From contig NZ_BMKR01000047.1 in NCBI RefSeq assembly GCF_014644435.1, positions 1 to 48,458 on the forward strand: DNA of 48,458 bases, read 5' to 3'. Numbering within the stretch: the stretch's first letter is position 1; each line of letters begins with the position of its first letter. A program made the translations under genes and the position numbers. The notes under the pieces were generated by a model. The model had not been told where the DNA came from and did not search any database. It saw only the letters and a program-made list of their open reading frames with translations. Source of the DNA: Paenibacillus albidus (GTDB lineage: Bacteria; Bacillota; Bacilli; Paenibacillales; Paenibacillaceae). Positions 41,637 through 48,458 of this stretch are shown piece after piece.

Positions 41637-42164
41637 TTAAGGCAGGTATTGCTGCACAATCGAAGTGATGACACCATCCTGGGTGGTAATATGGTAAGGG
41701 AACTCGCTGATATCCAGGAGATTCGTATTTGAGAACTGGGCCATTAATTTCTCCAGGCTGATGCTTTCGTTCCACTCAATATCGATATCCTCCGGCTGCC
41801 CGGTATGGTCATAGATTTGCATGTATACTGTAGCATTATCTGCTACCGGATAGGTCGTCAGCACATCACTGTCGTTCACAATGTAGTATCCGTCCGGTGT
41901 GCCGCCCAGTTCTGCCGCCGCTTCCGGTTCTCTCTCTGCAAAGACCTGATCGGCCGCCCCGCCTTCATACCATTCCATTTCATCGGCAGTGAGGTTTAGC
42001 GTTCCATTTGCAGAATCGAAATTATGAATGTAGGCCGTGAAATGCCGGGTGTTGCTAACGCTTTGTGCGTCTGCACGGGTCCCGACTGTGCTTGCCGTCA
42101 AAATCAGGGAAAAGACCAACAGAACAACAACGGGCCATACATAAGCTGACTTTTTCTTCAACAT
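41637..42164 (-). CDS. Secreted hypothetical protein, 175 residues
   Basis: ATG 42164 follows AGGGGG at a good spacing. The protein starts with KKK, a hydrophobic signal segment (VWPVVVLLVFSLILTAST) and possible cleavage after TRADA. The exported part is acidic, with FTAYIHNFDSANGTLNLTADEMEWYEG, a Glu/Ala stretch, and DGYYIVNDSDVLTTYPVADNATVYMQIYD. I do not recognise a named domain; it looks like a small extracellular beta-rich protein. A near-perfect palindrome lies about 50 bases upstream. The C-terminal end is next to the convergent GH43 gene. Confidence 0.75.
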   Translation of the reverse strand: MLKKKSAYVWPVVVLLVFSLILTASTVGTRADAQSVSNTRHFTAYIHNFDSANGTLNLTADEMEWYEGGAADQVFAEREPEAAAELGGTPDGYYIVNDSDVLTTYPVADNATVYMQIYDHTGQPEDIDIEWNESISLEKLMAQFSNTNLLDISEFPYHITTQDGVITSIVQQYLP

Positions 42165-42211
42165 CTTCATTCCCCCTTGGCAATTGTAAAGCACAGTATG
42201 TAAAGCATGGT

Positions 42212-42230
42212 ATAGGGTTAATTACCCTAT
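42212..42230. promoter_or_regulatory. Palindrome ATAGGGT-TAATT-ACCCTAT upstream of the secreted protein gene
   Basis: Seven-base inverted arms flank a TAATT centre, 48 bases before the start codon of the secreted protein on the minus strand. The size and position are those of an operator for a dimeric repressor. The cognate regulator is not identifiable here. Confidence 0.5.
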
Positions 42231-42392
42231 GGACCAGCTCTCAAACGCGCGTTATAGCACTATAAACGAAAAAAAACTGAAAATGTTTCACCTATTTTTT
42301 TGAGTCAGAGCTTCCAACCTTTTTGACGGATCATCGAATCGAATCATAAGGCTTCTCTATAGGGCGGGTAACTGAAGGTAGGGCGATTTGAG

Positions 42393-42569
42393 TGCATTTG
42401 GTGCAGCGGAATGTGAGAAAATGAGGTTATTCGGCGGTTTGACTGCATTTAGTGCATCAGGATGACAAGAAATCATCTCAAAGTGGTCACTCCAAGATAA
42501 TCTGCTGCACTAAATGCATCAGAAGACAGTTTCAAGCGGGTATGGAGCAATTCTAATGCAGTAAATGCA
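42393..42569. repeat. Block of four short hairpin modules in facing orientation
   Basis: Two forward units, TGCATTTGGTGCA (42393) and TGCATTTAGTGCA (42444), face two reverse units (42506-42518 and 42557-42569), spaced 51, 62 and 51 bases apart. Each is a TGCA/TGCA stem with a 5-base loop and a tail like KCRGAA. The array as a whole is an imperfect palindrome. The module matches that at 1357-1472. The rest of the 555-base gap shows only an operator-like palindrome and a terminator. Confidence 0.7.
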
Positions 42570-42623
42570 CTGGAATTCACCACACCCACCCAGCGTGAAG
42601 CGGATAAGCGGATAATATTCTGT

Positions 42624-42669
42624 AAAAAAACCCCTGACCCGGCCATAAACGCCGTCTTCAGAGGTTTTT
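42624..42669 (-). terminator. Intrinsic terminator of the second aldo/keto reductase gene
   Basis: On the minus strand, CCTCTGA-CGGC pairs with GCCG-TCAGGGG with a small internal loop, and is followed by seven T residues. It lies 51 bases after the stop of the 42720-43694 gene. Confidence 0.85.
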
Positions 42670-42719
42670 CTTGCATTTCAGCCCGGGGAATAAAGGTACG
42701 GCTGCGTTACTGCCGGAGC

Positions 42720-43694
42720 TTACCTGGCCGGTGCAAAATCAGCTACCGGTTTCAGGATCTCTTCGATCTGCTGCAGGGTATCAGGGGACAATACCGTATC
42801 CACCGCCTTGGCATTCTCCAGAACCTGCTCCGGCTTGGTGGCTCCGATAATCGCCGAGCTTACACCCGGCTGACGCAGCACCCAGGCCAAGGCCAGCTGG
42901 GAGAGTTTGAGCTCAAGGCTTCCGGCCAGCCTGTCCAATTGTCCAACCACGTCCAGCACATCATCACGCAAGTAGCTGCGGATGACACCGTTGACGGAAT
43001 CGTCGGCGGCGCGTGTTCCTGCTGGAGGCTGCTGGCCCGCTTTGTATTTGCCGGTTAGAATTCCCTGCGCAAGCGGCGAGAACACAACCTGCCCCAAGCC
43101 ATGCTGCTGTGAAACCGGAAGCACTTCCTGTTCGATATAACGCTCGAACATATTATAGATCGGCTGGTTTGCGGCGAGCGGTCGAAGATTCAGGCGGCGG
43201 GCGATCCCGGCCGCATCGGTAATCTGCGCCGCGCTCCATTCGCTGACGGCTGAATAGAGGATTTTGCCTTGGGCTGTCAGGTCATCCAGTGCACGGAGTG
43301 TTTCCTCTACCGGGGTCTCAGGATCGAAGCGGTGGCAGAAATAAATATCAATGTAATCGGTTCCGAGACGTCGCAGGCTGGCGTCGCACTGCTCTATAAT
43401 ATGCTTGCGGGACAGACCGCGGTCGTTGACCCCTTCGCCCATTGGAAAAAACACCTTTGTGCTGAGCACATAAGAGGAACGCTCATAGGAGCGGAGTGCG
43501 GCGCCTATCGCTTTTTCCCCTTCACCCCGGTTGTACGCATTAGCTGTGTCGAAGAAATTGATACCGCATTCAAAAGCAGCGCTGATACAGGTGTCCGCCG
43601 CTTTCTTTTCTGCTGCCGTACCGTAAGTCAGCCAGCTCCCCAGGCCGATTTCGCTGATTTTAAGTCCCGTATTTCCAAGTCTTCTGTATTTCAT
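42720..43694 (-). CDS. Aldo/keto reductase (potassium-channel beta-subunit-like group)
   Basis: This 324-residue NADPH-dependent oxidoreductase starts MKYRRLGNTGLKISEIGLGSW, typical of the Kvbeta/YhdN-like group. The catalytic Asp and Tyr are in FFDTANAYNRGEGE (about 48-61), Lys in STKVFFPMG, and His in YFCHRFDPETP (about 120). The C-terminal cofactor motif is GATKPEQVLENA (about 288-299). It is not closely similar to the reductase at 368-1267. It is divergent from the SGNH hydrolase gene, with a 94-base shared promoter region. Substrate unknown. Confidence 0.92.
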   Translation of the reverse strand: MKYRRLGNTGLKISEIGLGSWLTYGTAAEKKAADTCISAAFECGINFFDTANAYNRGEGEKAIGAALRSYERSSYVLSTKVFFPMGEGVNDRGLSRKHIIEQCDASLRRLGTDYIDIYFCHRFDPETPVEETLRALDDLTAQGKILYSAVSEWSAAQITDAAGIARRLNLRPLAANQPIYNMFERYIEQEVLPVSQQHGLGQVVFSPLAQGILTGKYKAGQQPPAGTRAADDSVNGVIRSYLRDDVLDVVGQLDRLAGSLELKLSQLALAWVLRQPGVSSAIIGATKPEQVLENAKAVDTVLSPDTLQQIEEILKPVADFAPAR

Positions 43695-43788
43695 ATTTTC
43701 CCTTCCCTTCTATAGGTCGTATATGGTAACTTTACTGGTATTATAGGAAACGTTCAACCAAAATTATAATTCAAAGGGATGAAAAGAC

Positions 43789-44454
43789 ATGGCAACTTCC
43801 GCTTCCAAAACAAACAAGGTTATTCTATTTCAGGGGGATTCCATTACCGATGGCAACCGCGGGCGCAACGAAGACCCGAATCATATATTGGGCCACAGCT
43901 ATGCCTTTATTCTTGCGGGGAAGCTTGGGCGCCTGCTGGCTGGACAGCAGCCAACATTCTATAACCGCGGCATCAGCGGCGACCGGATGTCCGATCTTTA
44001 TGCACGCTGGAACGAGGATGCGATCAGCCTCCAGCCTGACATAATCAGCATCCTGATCGGAGTGAATGATATCTGGCGCATGATGAAAGGGGAGCCGAGT
44101 GGTGTGACGGACCGTTTTGAACGTGCCTACCGCCATGTCCTGGAAGAAACCCGCGAAGTCATGCCTAATACTCAGCTGATCCTGTGTGAGCCGTTTATCC
44201 TGCGGACCGGAGCGCCAGCGGAGCAGTGGGAGAATTGGGAGCAGAAGATCAAGCATTATCAGCAGGTAGTAAGACAGCTGGCGGAAGAATTCGGTGCCGT
44301 TCACGTTGCTCTGCAAGGCGCTTTTGAAGCGGCCGCTGAACGGGCTGAGGCGTCTTATTGGCTCTGGGACGGCGTGCACCCGACTGCGGCGGGACATGAT
44401 CTCATCGCGGGAGAGTGGCTGCAGGCTGTGGAGAAAAGCGGGCTGCTGGGGTAA
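43789..44454 (+). CDS. SGNH/GDSL family hydrolase
   Basis: This 221-residue protein is an SGNH esterase. The four conserved blocks are visible: block I FQGDSITDGN with the nucleophile Ser (about 18), block II NRGISGDRMSDL (Gly), block III ILIGVNDIWR (Asn, about 91), and block V WDGVHPTAAGHDL with Asp and His (about 196-202). No signal peptide is present, so a cytoplasmic carbohydrate or acyl esterase is likely. Similar proteins deacetylate sugars, which would fit the nearby arabinan locus, but this is inference. ATG follows AAAGGGATG. Confidence 0.92.
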   Translation: MATSASKTNKVILFQGDSITDGNRGRNEDPNHILGHSYAFILAGKLGRLLAGQQPTFYNRGISGDRMSDLYARWNEDAISLQPDIISILIGVNDIWRMMKGEPSGVTDRFERAYRHVLEETREVMPNTQLILCEPFILRTGAPAEQWENWEQKIKHYQQVVRQLAEEFGAVHVALQGAFEAAAERAEASYWLWDGVHPTAAGHDLIAGEWLQAVEKSGLLG

Positions 44455-44501
44455 AGGGTTGTATTGTTCCGGACAGAATGAGACCGGGGGGAGGTTTACG
44501 T

Positions 44502-45290
44502 ATGCAAGAAAAATTGGCCAGTGCAAACAAGGTTGCATGGGAAACGAAAGCCTATCAGGCCTGGGTTCGGGAATATGGAACACCAGATGAACTCGCGGAA
44601 GAGTTGAAGCTGAAATCCAGTCATCATCTGCGTTATTGGCTGAAGTACATTGGTGATCCGGCCGGGAAGCGAATCATTAACCTTCTTGGTTCAAATGGAA
44701 GGAAGGCGGTTTTACTGGCTCTGCTGGGTGCTGATGTTACTGTGGTGGACATTTCTGCAGAAAATCGGTTGTACGCGACACAGGTCGCCACCGCAGCGGG
44801 TGTAGATCTTGACTATATCTGTTCTGACGTCCTGAATATCCCCCATGAAGAAACTTTGGGCGAATTTGATATTGTGCTGATGGAGTTTGGCATTTTGCAT
44901 TATTTTACGGACCTGAACTCCATTTTTTCTCTGGTTCGCCGCAGGTTAGGTATGAATGGCCGGTTTATCTTGACTGACTTCCATCCCTTCGCACGCACCT
45001 GGATGAATACCCGCAACCTGAACCAGCCAACCGGCAACTACTTTGATGTCAGTATTAAGGCAGGCGAAGTTGCCTTTGCCAAGTTGCTGCCCGAAGAGGA
45101 ACGAATTGGACTAGGCAAGGTTTTAGGGCGGAATTGGACGGTTGGCGAGATCATAACAGCACTTGGAACGGCCGGATTATTTATACGGACCTTTGAAGAA
45201 ATACCCAGCCCCACGGATCCGAGATTTCCGGAGTTCTACACGTTAATTACCGATAAAATAAATACGGAGTTATCTCCATTGCTTCCCTGA
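44502..45290 (+). CDS. Class I SAM-dependent methyltransferase
   Basis: This 262-residue protein has a Rossmann-fold methyltransferase domain: motif I is slightly degenerate (IINLLGSNGRKAVLLALLGA, about 65-84), then VTVVDISAEN and FDIVLMEFGILHYF, and GMNGRFILTDFHPF. It starts at ATG 44502 after GGGGGGAGG; the frame is open further upstream inside the SGNH gene end. A C-terminal extension follows the core. The substrate is unknown. It is 47 bases downstream of the hydrolase gene and may share its transcript. Confidence 0.85.
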   Translation: MQEKLASANKVAWETKAYQAWVREYGTPDELAEELKLKSSHHLRYWLKYIGDPAGKRIINLLGSNGRKAVLLALLGADVTVVDISAENRLYATQVATAAGVDLDYICSDVLNIPHEETLGEFDIVLMEFGILHYFTDLNSIFSLVRRRLGMNGRFILTDFHPFARTWMNTRNLNQPTGNYFDVSIKAGEVAFAKLLPEEERIGLGKVLGRNWTVGEIITALGTAGLFIRTFEEIPSPTDPRFPEFYTLITDKINTELSPLLP

Positions 45291-45405
45291 GAAGAGAAAT
45301 GTTCGTTGTTGGGCTAACGGAGATGAGCGAATGGTGAAAAAGGGATAATAAACAGGCAGCAGCAAATACTAAAAGAAAAACCAAGAGAAGGACAAAGGAG
45401 AGATT

Positions 45406-46881
45406 ATGACGGAGAACAAAGAAACGACAGATACAGGGTGGAACTTCGACAACAGTTATTCTCGTCTGCCGGAATCATTGTTTACAAAGCTCGGTCCAAC
45501 TCCTGTTCGCTCACCAAAAATGATCGTATTTAATGAGCCCTTGGCAATCTCCCTGGGACTAAATAATCAAGCACTGCGGGGCAGTGAAGGGGCAGCGGTA
45601 TTTGCCGGCAACCAGGTTCCCGAAGGAGCAGTACCGCTTGCCCAGGCGTATGCAGGGCACCAATTCGGGCATTTCACTATGTTGGGGGATGGCCGGGCTG
45701 TGCTGCTTGGCGAGCAGCTTACTCCGCAGGGGGAGCGGGTGGATATTCAGCTCAAAGGCTCAGGCCGGACGCCATACTCCCGCCGGGGAGATGGGTGGGC
45801 GGCACTTGGACCTATGCTGCGCGAATACATCATCAGCGAAGCTATGTTTGCGCTGGGTATCGCCACCACCCGCAGTCTGGCCGTGGCAGCCACCGGAGAG
45901 CTGTTAATCCGGGAAACCGAGCAGCCGGGTGCGGTTCTGACCCGTGTGGCGGCCAGTCATCTGCGTGTCGGCACGTTCCAATATGTTGCGGCATGGGGCA
46001 CGGTCGAGGATCTGCGGGCCCTGGCCGAGTACACCCTGCAAAGACATTATCCGGAAGTTAAGGCGGACGGGAATCGCTATCTTCGTTTGCTGGAGGAAGT
46101 AATCAAACGGCAAGCCGGGCTGATTGCCAAATGGCAGCTGGTTGGTTTCGTTCACGGGGTAATGAATACCGACAACATGGCCCTGAGCGGGGAAACTATT
46201 GACTATGGACCTTGCGCCTTTATGGATGCCTATGACCCGGGGACAGTATTCAGTTCGATTGACATGAATGGCCGTTATGCCTATGGCAATCAGCCGAATA
46301 TTGCCGCATGGAATTTGGCGAGATTTGCAGAAACACTTTTGCCGCTGCTCGATGCAGATGAGACACAGGCTATAAAGTTGGCTGAGACTGCCATTTCCGG
46401 CTTTTATGATTTGTATCAGCAGAACTGGCTGACCGGAATGAGAGCGAAGCTGGGTCTCTTTAATGAGGAACAGGAGGACGAAACCCTCATTGATGACCTT
46501 CTGGGACTGATGCAGAAGAACGGGGCGGACTACACCAATACCTTCCGTGCCTTAACTTTGGGTCAGCCGGAGGTTACGTCTCTGTCCGGTACCCCCGAAT
46601 TTGCCGAGTGGAAGCAGAAGTGGCAGGAGAGGCTGGGCAGGCAGCAGGAATCACAAGCTTCCGTGCAAGAGCGGATGCGCAGCAGTAATCCTGCTGTAAT
46701 CCCGCGGAATCACCGGGTAGAAGAAGCGCTTGCGGCTGCGGTAAATCAAGAAGATTACCAGGTCATGGAACGGCTGCTTGAAGCGCTGTCGAACCCTTAC
46801 ACGTATTCGCCAGAACAGGATGATTTCACTACACTGCCTGAAGCGTGCAACCAGCCTTACCGAACCTTTTGCGGAACCTGA
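45406..46881 (+). CDS. selO: Protein adenylyltransferase SelO (YdiU family)
   Basis: SelO is a pseudokinase-fold enzyme that transfers AMP to protein hydroxyl groups, linked to redox stress in E. coli. The 491-residue product has AGHQFGHFTMLGDGRAVLLGE, the inverted ATP-binding motifs QLKGSGRTPYSRRGDG (about 109-124) and LREYIISEAMFALGI, and the metal-binding NTDNMALSGETIDYGPCAFMD (about 253-273). It ends YRTFCGT, the usual C-terminus, so the gene is complete; the Cys in that tail is conserved in the family. ATG follows AAAGGAGAG. A terminator lies about 60 bases downstream. Confidence 0.95.
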   Translation: MTENKETTDTGWNFDNSYSRLPESLFTKLGPTPVRSPKMIVFNEPLAISLGLNNQALRGSEGAAVFAGNQVPEGAVPLAQAYAGHQFGHFTMLGDGRAVLLGEQLTPQGERVDIQLKGSGRTPYSRRGDGWAALGPMLREYIISEAMFALGIATTRSLAVAATGELLIRETEQPGAVLTRVAASHLRVGTFQYVAAWGTVEDLRALAEYTLQRHYPEVKADGNRYLRLLEEVIKRQAGLIAKWQLVGFVHGVMNTDNMALSGETIDYGPCAFMDAYDPGTVFSSIDMNGRYAYGNQPNIAAWNLARFAETLLPLLDADETQAIKLAETAISGFYDLYQQNWLTGMRAKLGLFNEEQEDETLIDDLLGLMQKNGADYTNTFRALTLGQPEVTSLSGTPEFAEWKQKWQERLGRQQESQASVQERMRSSNPAVIPRNHRVEEALAAAVNQEDYQVMERLLEALSNPYTYSPEQDDFTTLPEACNQPYRTFCGT

Positions 46882-46942
46882 TTTGATACATTAAAGAGGA
46901 TGTCGATCAGTACAACAAGACACAGAACTCCATCAATACCAG

Positions 46943-46975
46943 AAACGGCAGCCGGTTCGTACGGTTGTCGTTTTT
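46943..46975 (+). terminator. Intrinsic terminator after selO
   Basis: AAACGGCAGCCG and CGGTTGTCGTTT form an 11-12-bp stem with G-T pairs around a TTCGTA-type loop, running into five T residues. It separates selO from the AT-rich acetyltransferase gene. Confidence 0.85.
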
Positions 46976-47046
46976 GTGTGAAAAGAGGAGATATTCAAGT
47001 TATCACTGAATATGTAAATATACGGTTTCATCAAGGAGATGTAAAT

Positions 47047-47499
47047 ATGGAAATAAGAAAATTAAATGCAGATGAACAACCCCCTATGGAATTGCTTTTA
47101 TTAGCGGACCCTTCCCGGAAACTTGTCGAAGAATATATTCAAAGAGGTCAATGTTTGGTCGCTGAAATGGATGATTGCATAGTAGGTGTGTATGTCTTAC
47201 TTCGAACAAGACCTGAGACAGTAGAATTAGTAAATCTAGCTGTTGATGAAAACCACCAAGGCCAAGGGATAGGGAAACAGTTGGTAAACCATGCTACTCA
47301 AAATGCAAAGCAACTTGGTTTCAAAACCATTGAAATCGGCACCGGTAATTCAGGTGTAGGACAACTTGCGCTTTATCAGAAATGTGGGTTCAGAATAACC
47401 GGAGTTGACCGTGACTTCTTTATAAGACACTATAGTGAAGCGATATTTGAGAACGGAATACAAGTTGTGGATATGATACGGCTGTCACAAGACTTATAA
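47047..47499 (+). CDS. GNAT family N-acetyltransferase
   Basis: This 150-residue protein is a single GNAT domain. Acetyl-CoA-binding motif A is seen in LAVDENHQGQGIGKQLVNHA (about 70-89, Q-x-x-G-x-G), with motif B in GVGQLALYQKCGFRITG (about 105-121). ATG 47047 follows AAGGAGATG; the frame is open upstream through the selO terminator, which is not translated sequence of this gene. Codon use is AT-rich compared with selO. The substrate cannot be predicted; small-molecule or ribosomal-peptide acetylation are both possible. Confidence 0.9.
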   Translation: MEIRKLNADEQPPMELLLLADPSRKLVEEYIQRGQCLVAEMDDCIVGVYVLLRTRPETVELVNLAVDENHQGQGIGKQLVNHATQNAKQLGFKTIEIGTGNSGVGQLALYQKCGFRITGVDRDFFIRHYSEAIFENGIQVVDMIRLSQDL

Positions 47500-47547
47500 G
47501 TGAATATATGGTCCAGCTGCTCATATTACGAATGGAGGAACTTTAAT

Positions 47548-48402
47548 ATGAGACCGAAGTTAGTATTAATTGAGGGATTACCGGGATTCGGGAAAACAAC
47601 TACTGCTCAACTAGTTCATGAAATTATTACGGAAATGAACATAAACTCTCAATTGTTTTTAGAGGGGGATTTGGAACATCCTGCTGATTATGATGGGGTC
47701 GCCTGTTTTGAGAAAAATGAATTCGATGAACTATTGAGAACCCATGAACAGTTTAGTGATTTATTGAGAACTTATATTATTAAAGAGGGTAACAAATACA
47801 TCCTGCATTACCGGAAAATAATAACTGGAAATAAGCTGATTTTTCCGGATGAACTGATGCGTGCAATTGTCAAAAAGGATATATATGAGTTGCCGCTGGA
47901 TCAAAACAGGGAGCTAATAACAAAGAGATGGGAAAAGTTTACCGGGAGTGCTTCGAATGGTACGGATCTCTTTATCTTTGATTGTTGTTTTATACAGAAC
48001 CCTGTAACCATCGGGATGATTAAATATAATGCAGCCAAAGAAGAGGTACTAAGTTATGTTAATGAACTTGCAGCGATTGTGGAGCGATTAAATCCATTGT
48101 TACTTTACGTAGACAAGGATGATCTTGAGCTTTCTTTTAGAAAAGCAGTTAAAGAAAGACCTGAAGAATGGTCAAAGGGATTTATTGAATATTATACAAA
48201 CCAAGGGTATGGGAAAGAGCAGGGTTACAAAGGATTAGAAGGAACTCTGCAGGTTCTTAAGGCAAGGAGGATGTTGGAAGAAGAAATATTAAACGGCATT
48301 AAAATAACAAAGCAAAAAGTGAACAACTCCCCGGCTCATATAGATAATTATAAGCAACTTTTATGGGGGATATTATCAGAATATCTAGGGACTACAAGCT
48401 AG
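47548..48402 (+). CDS. P-loop NTPase/kinase-like protein
   Basis: This 284-residue protein begins MRPKLVLIEGLPGFGKTTTAQLVHEI, where GLPGFGKTT is a Walker A motif of the kinase type. A possible Walker B-like acidic strand is LFIFDCCFIQNPV (about 142-154), and LLLYVDKDDLELSFRKA follows (about 184-200). The layout resembles thymidylate- or aminoglycoside-type small-molecule kinases, but I cannot name the substrate. ATG follows GGAGGAACTTTAAT. The gene is AT-rich, like the neighbouring acetyltransferase, and is complete; the last 56 bases of the window hold nothing recognisable. Confidence 0.8.
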   Translation: MRPKLVLIEGLPGFGKTTTAQLVHEIITEMNINSQLFLEGDLEHPADYDGVACFEKNEFDELLRTHEQFSDLLRTYIIKEGNKYILHYRKIITGNKLIFPDELMRAIVKKDIYELPLDQNRELITKRWEKFTGSASNGTDLFIFDCCFIQNPVTIGMIKYNAAKEEVLSYVNELAAIVERLNPLLLYVDKDDLELSFRKAVKERPEEWSKGFIEYYTNQGYGKEQGYKGLEGTLQVLKARRMLEEEILNGIKITKQKVNNSPAHIDNYKQLLWGILSEYLGTTS

Positions 48403-48458
48403 TACCTTGACTGCATCAAATTTCAGGGTACAAATGTTTCAATTTGCCTCTGGCCTGC

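Overview
The window looks like chromosomal DNA of an endospore-forming Gram-positive bacterium, most likely Paenibacillus or a close relative. The reasons are a spoVAC-spoVAD-spoVAE spore operon, the Bacillales-type yqeG-yqeH-aroE-yhbY-nadD-yqeK-rsfS cluster, a surface protein ending in three SLH domains, strong AGGAGG-type ribosome sites with frequent TTG/GTG starts, and arabinofuranosidases that read like B. subtilis AbfA and Abf2. No rRNA, tRNA, phage, transposase or CRISPR array was found.

Layout. 1-1267: a dispersed ~290-bp repeat and an aldo/keto reductase. 1830-7043: a complete mannitol operon mtlA-mtlR-mtlF-mtlD, closed by a bidirectional terminator shared with a convergent M42 aminopeptidase (7148-8221). 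8386-10605: a tiny membrane protein and spoVAC-AD-AE behind a structured leader. 10825-17271: one very large secreted multidomain gene (phosphodiester glycosidase, Ig-like/cohesin-like modules, metallophosphatase, SLH) broken by two single-base frameshifts. 17401-17800: a 51-52-bp tandem hairpin array. 17925-22375: a MoxR-DUF58-transglutaminase operon. 22411-28618: the yqeG-to-yqeM cluster of ribosome assembly, shikimate and NAD genes, with cvfB inserted. 28894-29184: a second copy of the dispersed repeat.

29621-41535 is an arabinan/arabino-oligosaccharide utilisation locus. It has two CUT1 ABC importers (each a binding lipoprotein plus two permeases, no ATPase), two cytoplasmic GH51 arabinofuranosidases and a GH43 enzyme. 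It is split by a divergent regulator with an ArsR-type DNA-binding domain fused to a ~220-residue beta-rich domain. The likely flow is capture of oligosaccharides by the lipoproteins, import using a shared ATPase encoded elsewhere, and intracellular release of arabinose. An AAACTATTT-like motif recurs upstream of the regulator, the first GH51 gene and the first transporter, and is a candidate operator.

41637-48402 is a set of unrelated single genes: a secreted hypothetical protein, a second aldo/keto reductase, an SGNH hydrolase, a methyltransferase, SelO, a GNAT acetyltransferase and a P-loop protein. The last two are visibly more AT-rich than the rest.

The observations I rate most worth follow-up are the ArsR-plus-sensor fusion with its repeated operator-like motif, the ~290-nt repeat that ends in a terminator-like hairpin (possible RNA), the covarying mini-hairpin modules, and the broken giant surface protein. 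All assignments come from reading the sequence and recalled family knowledge; no database search was run.
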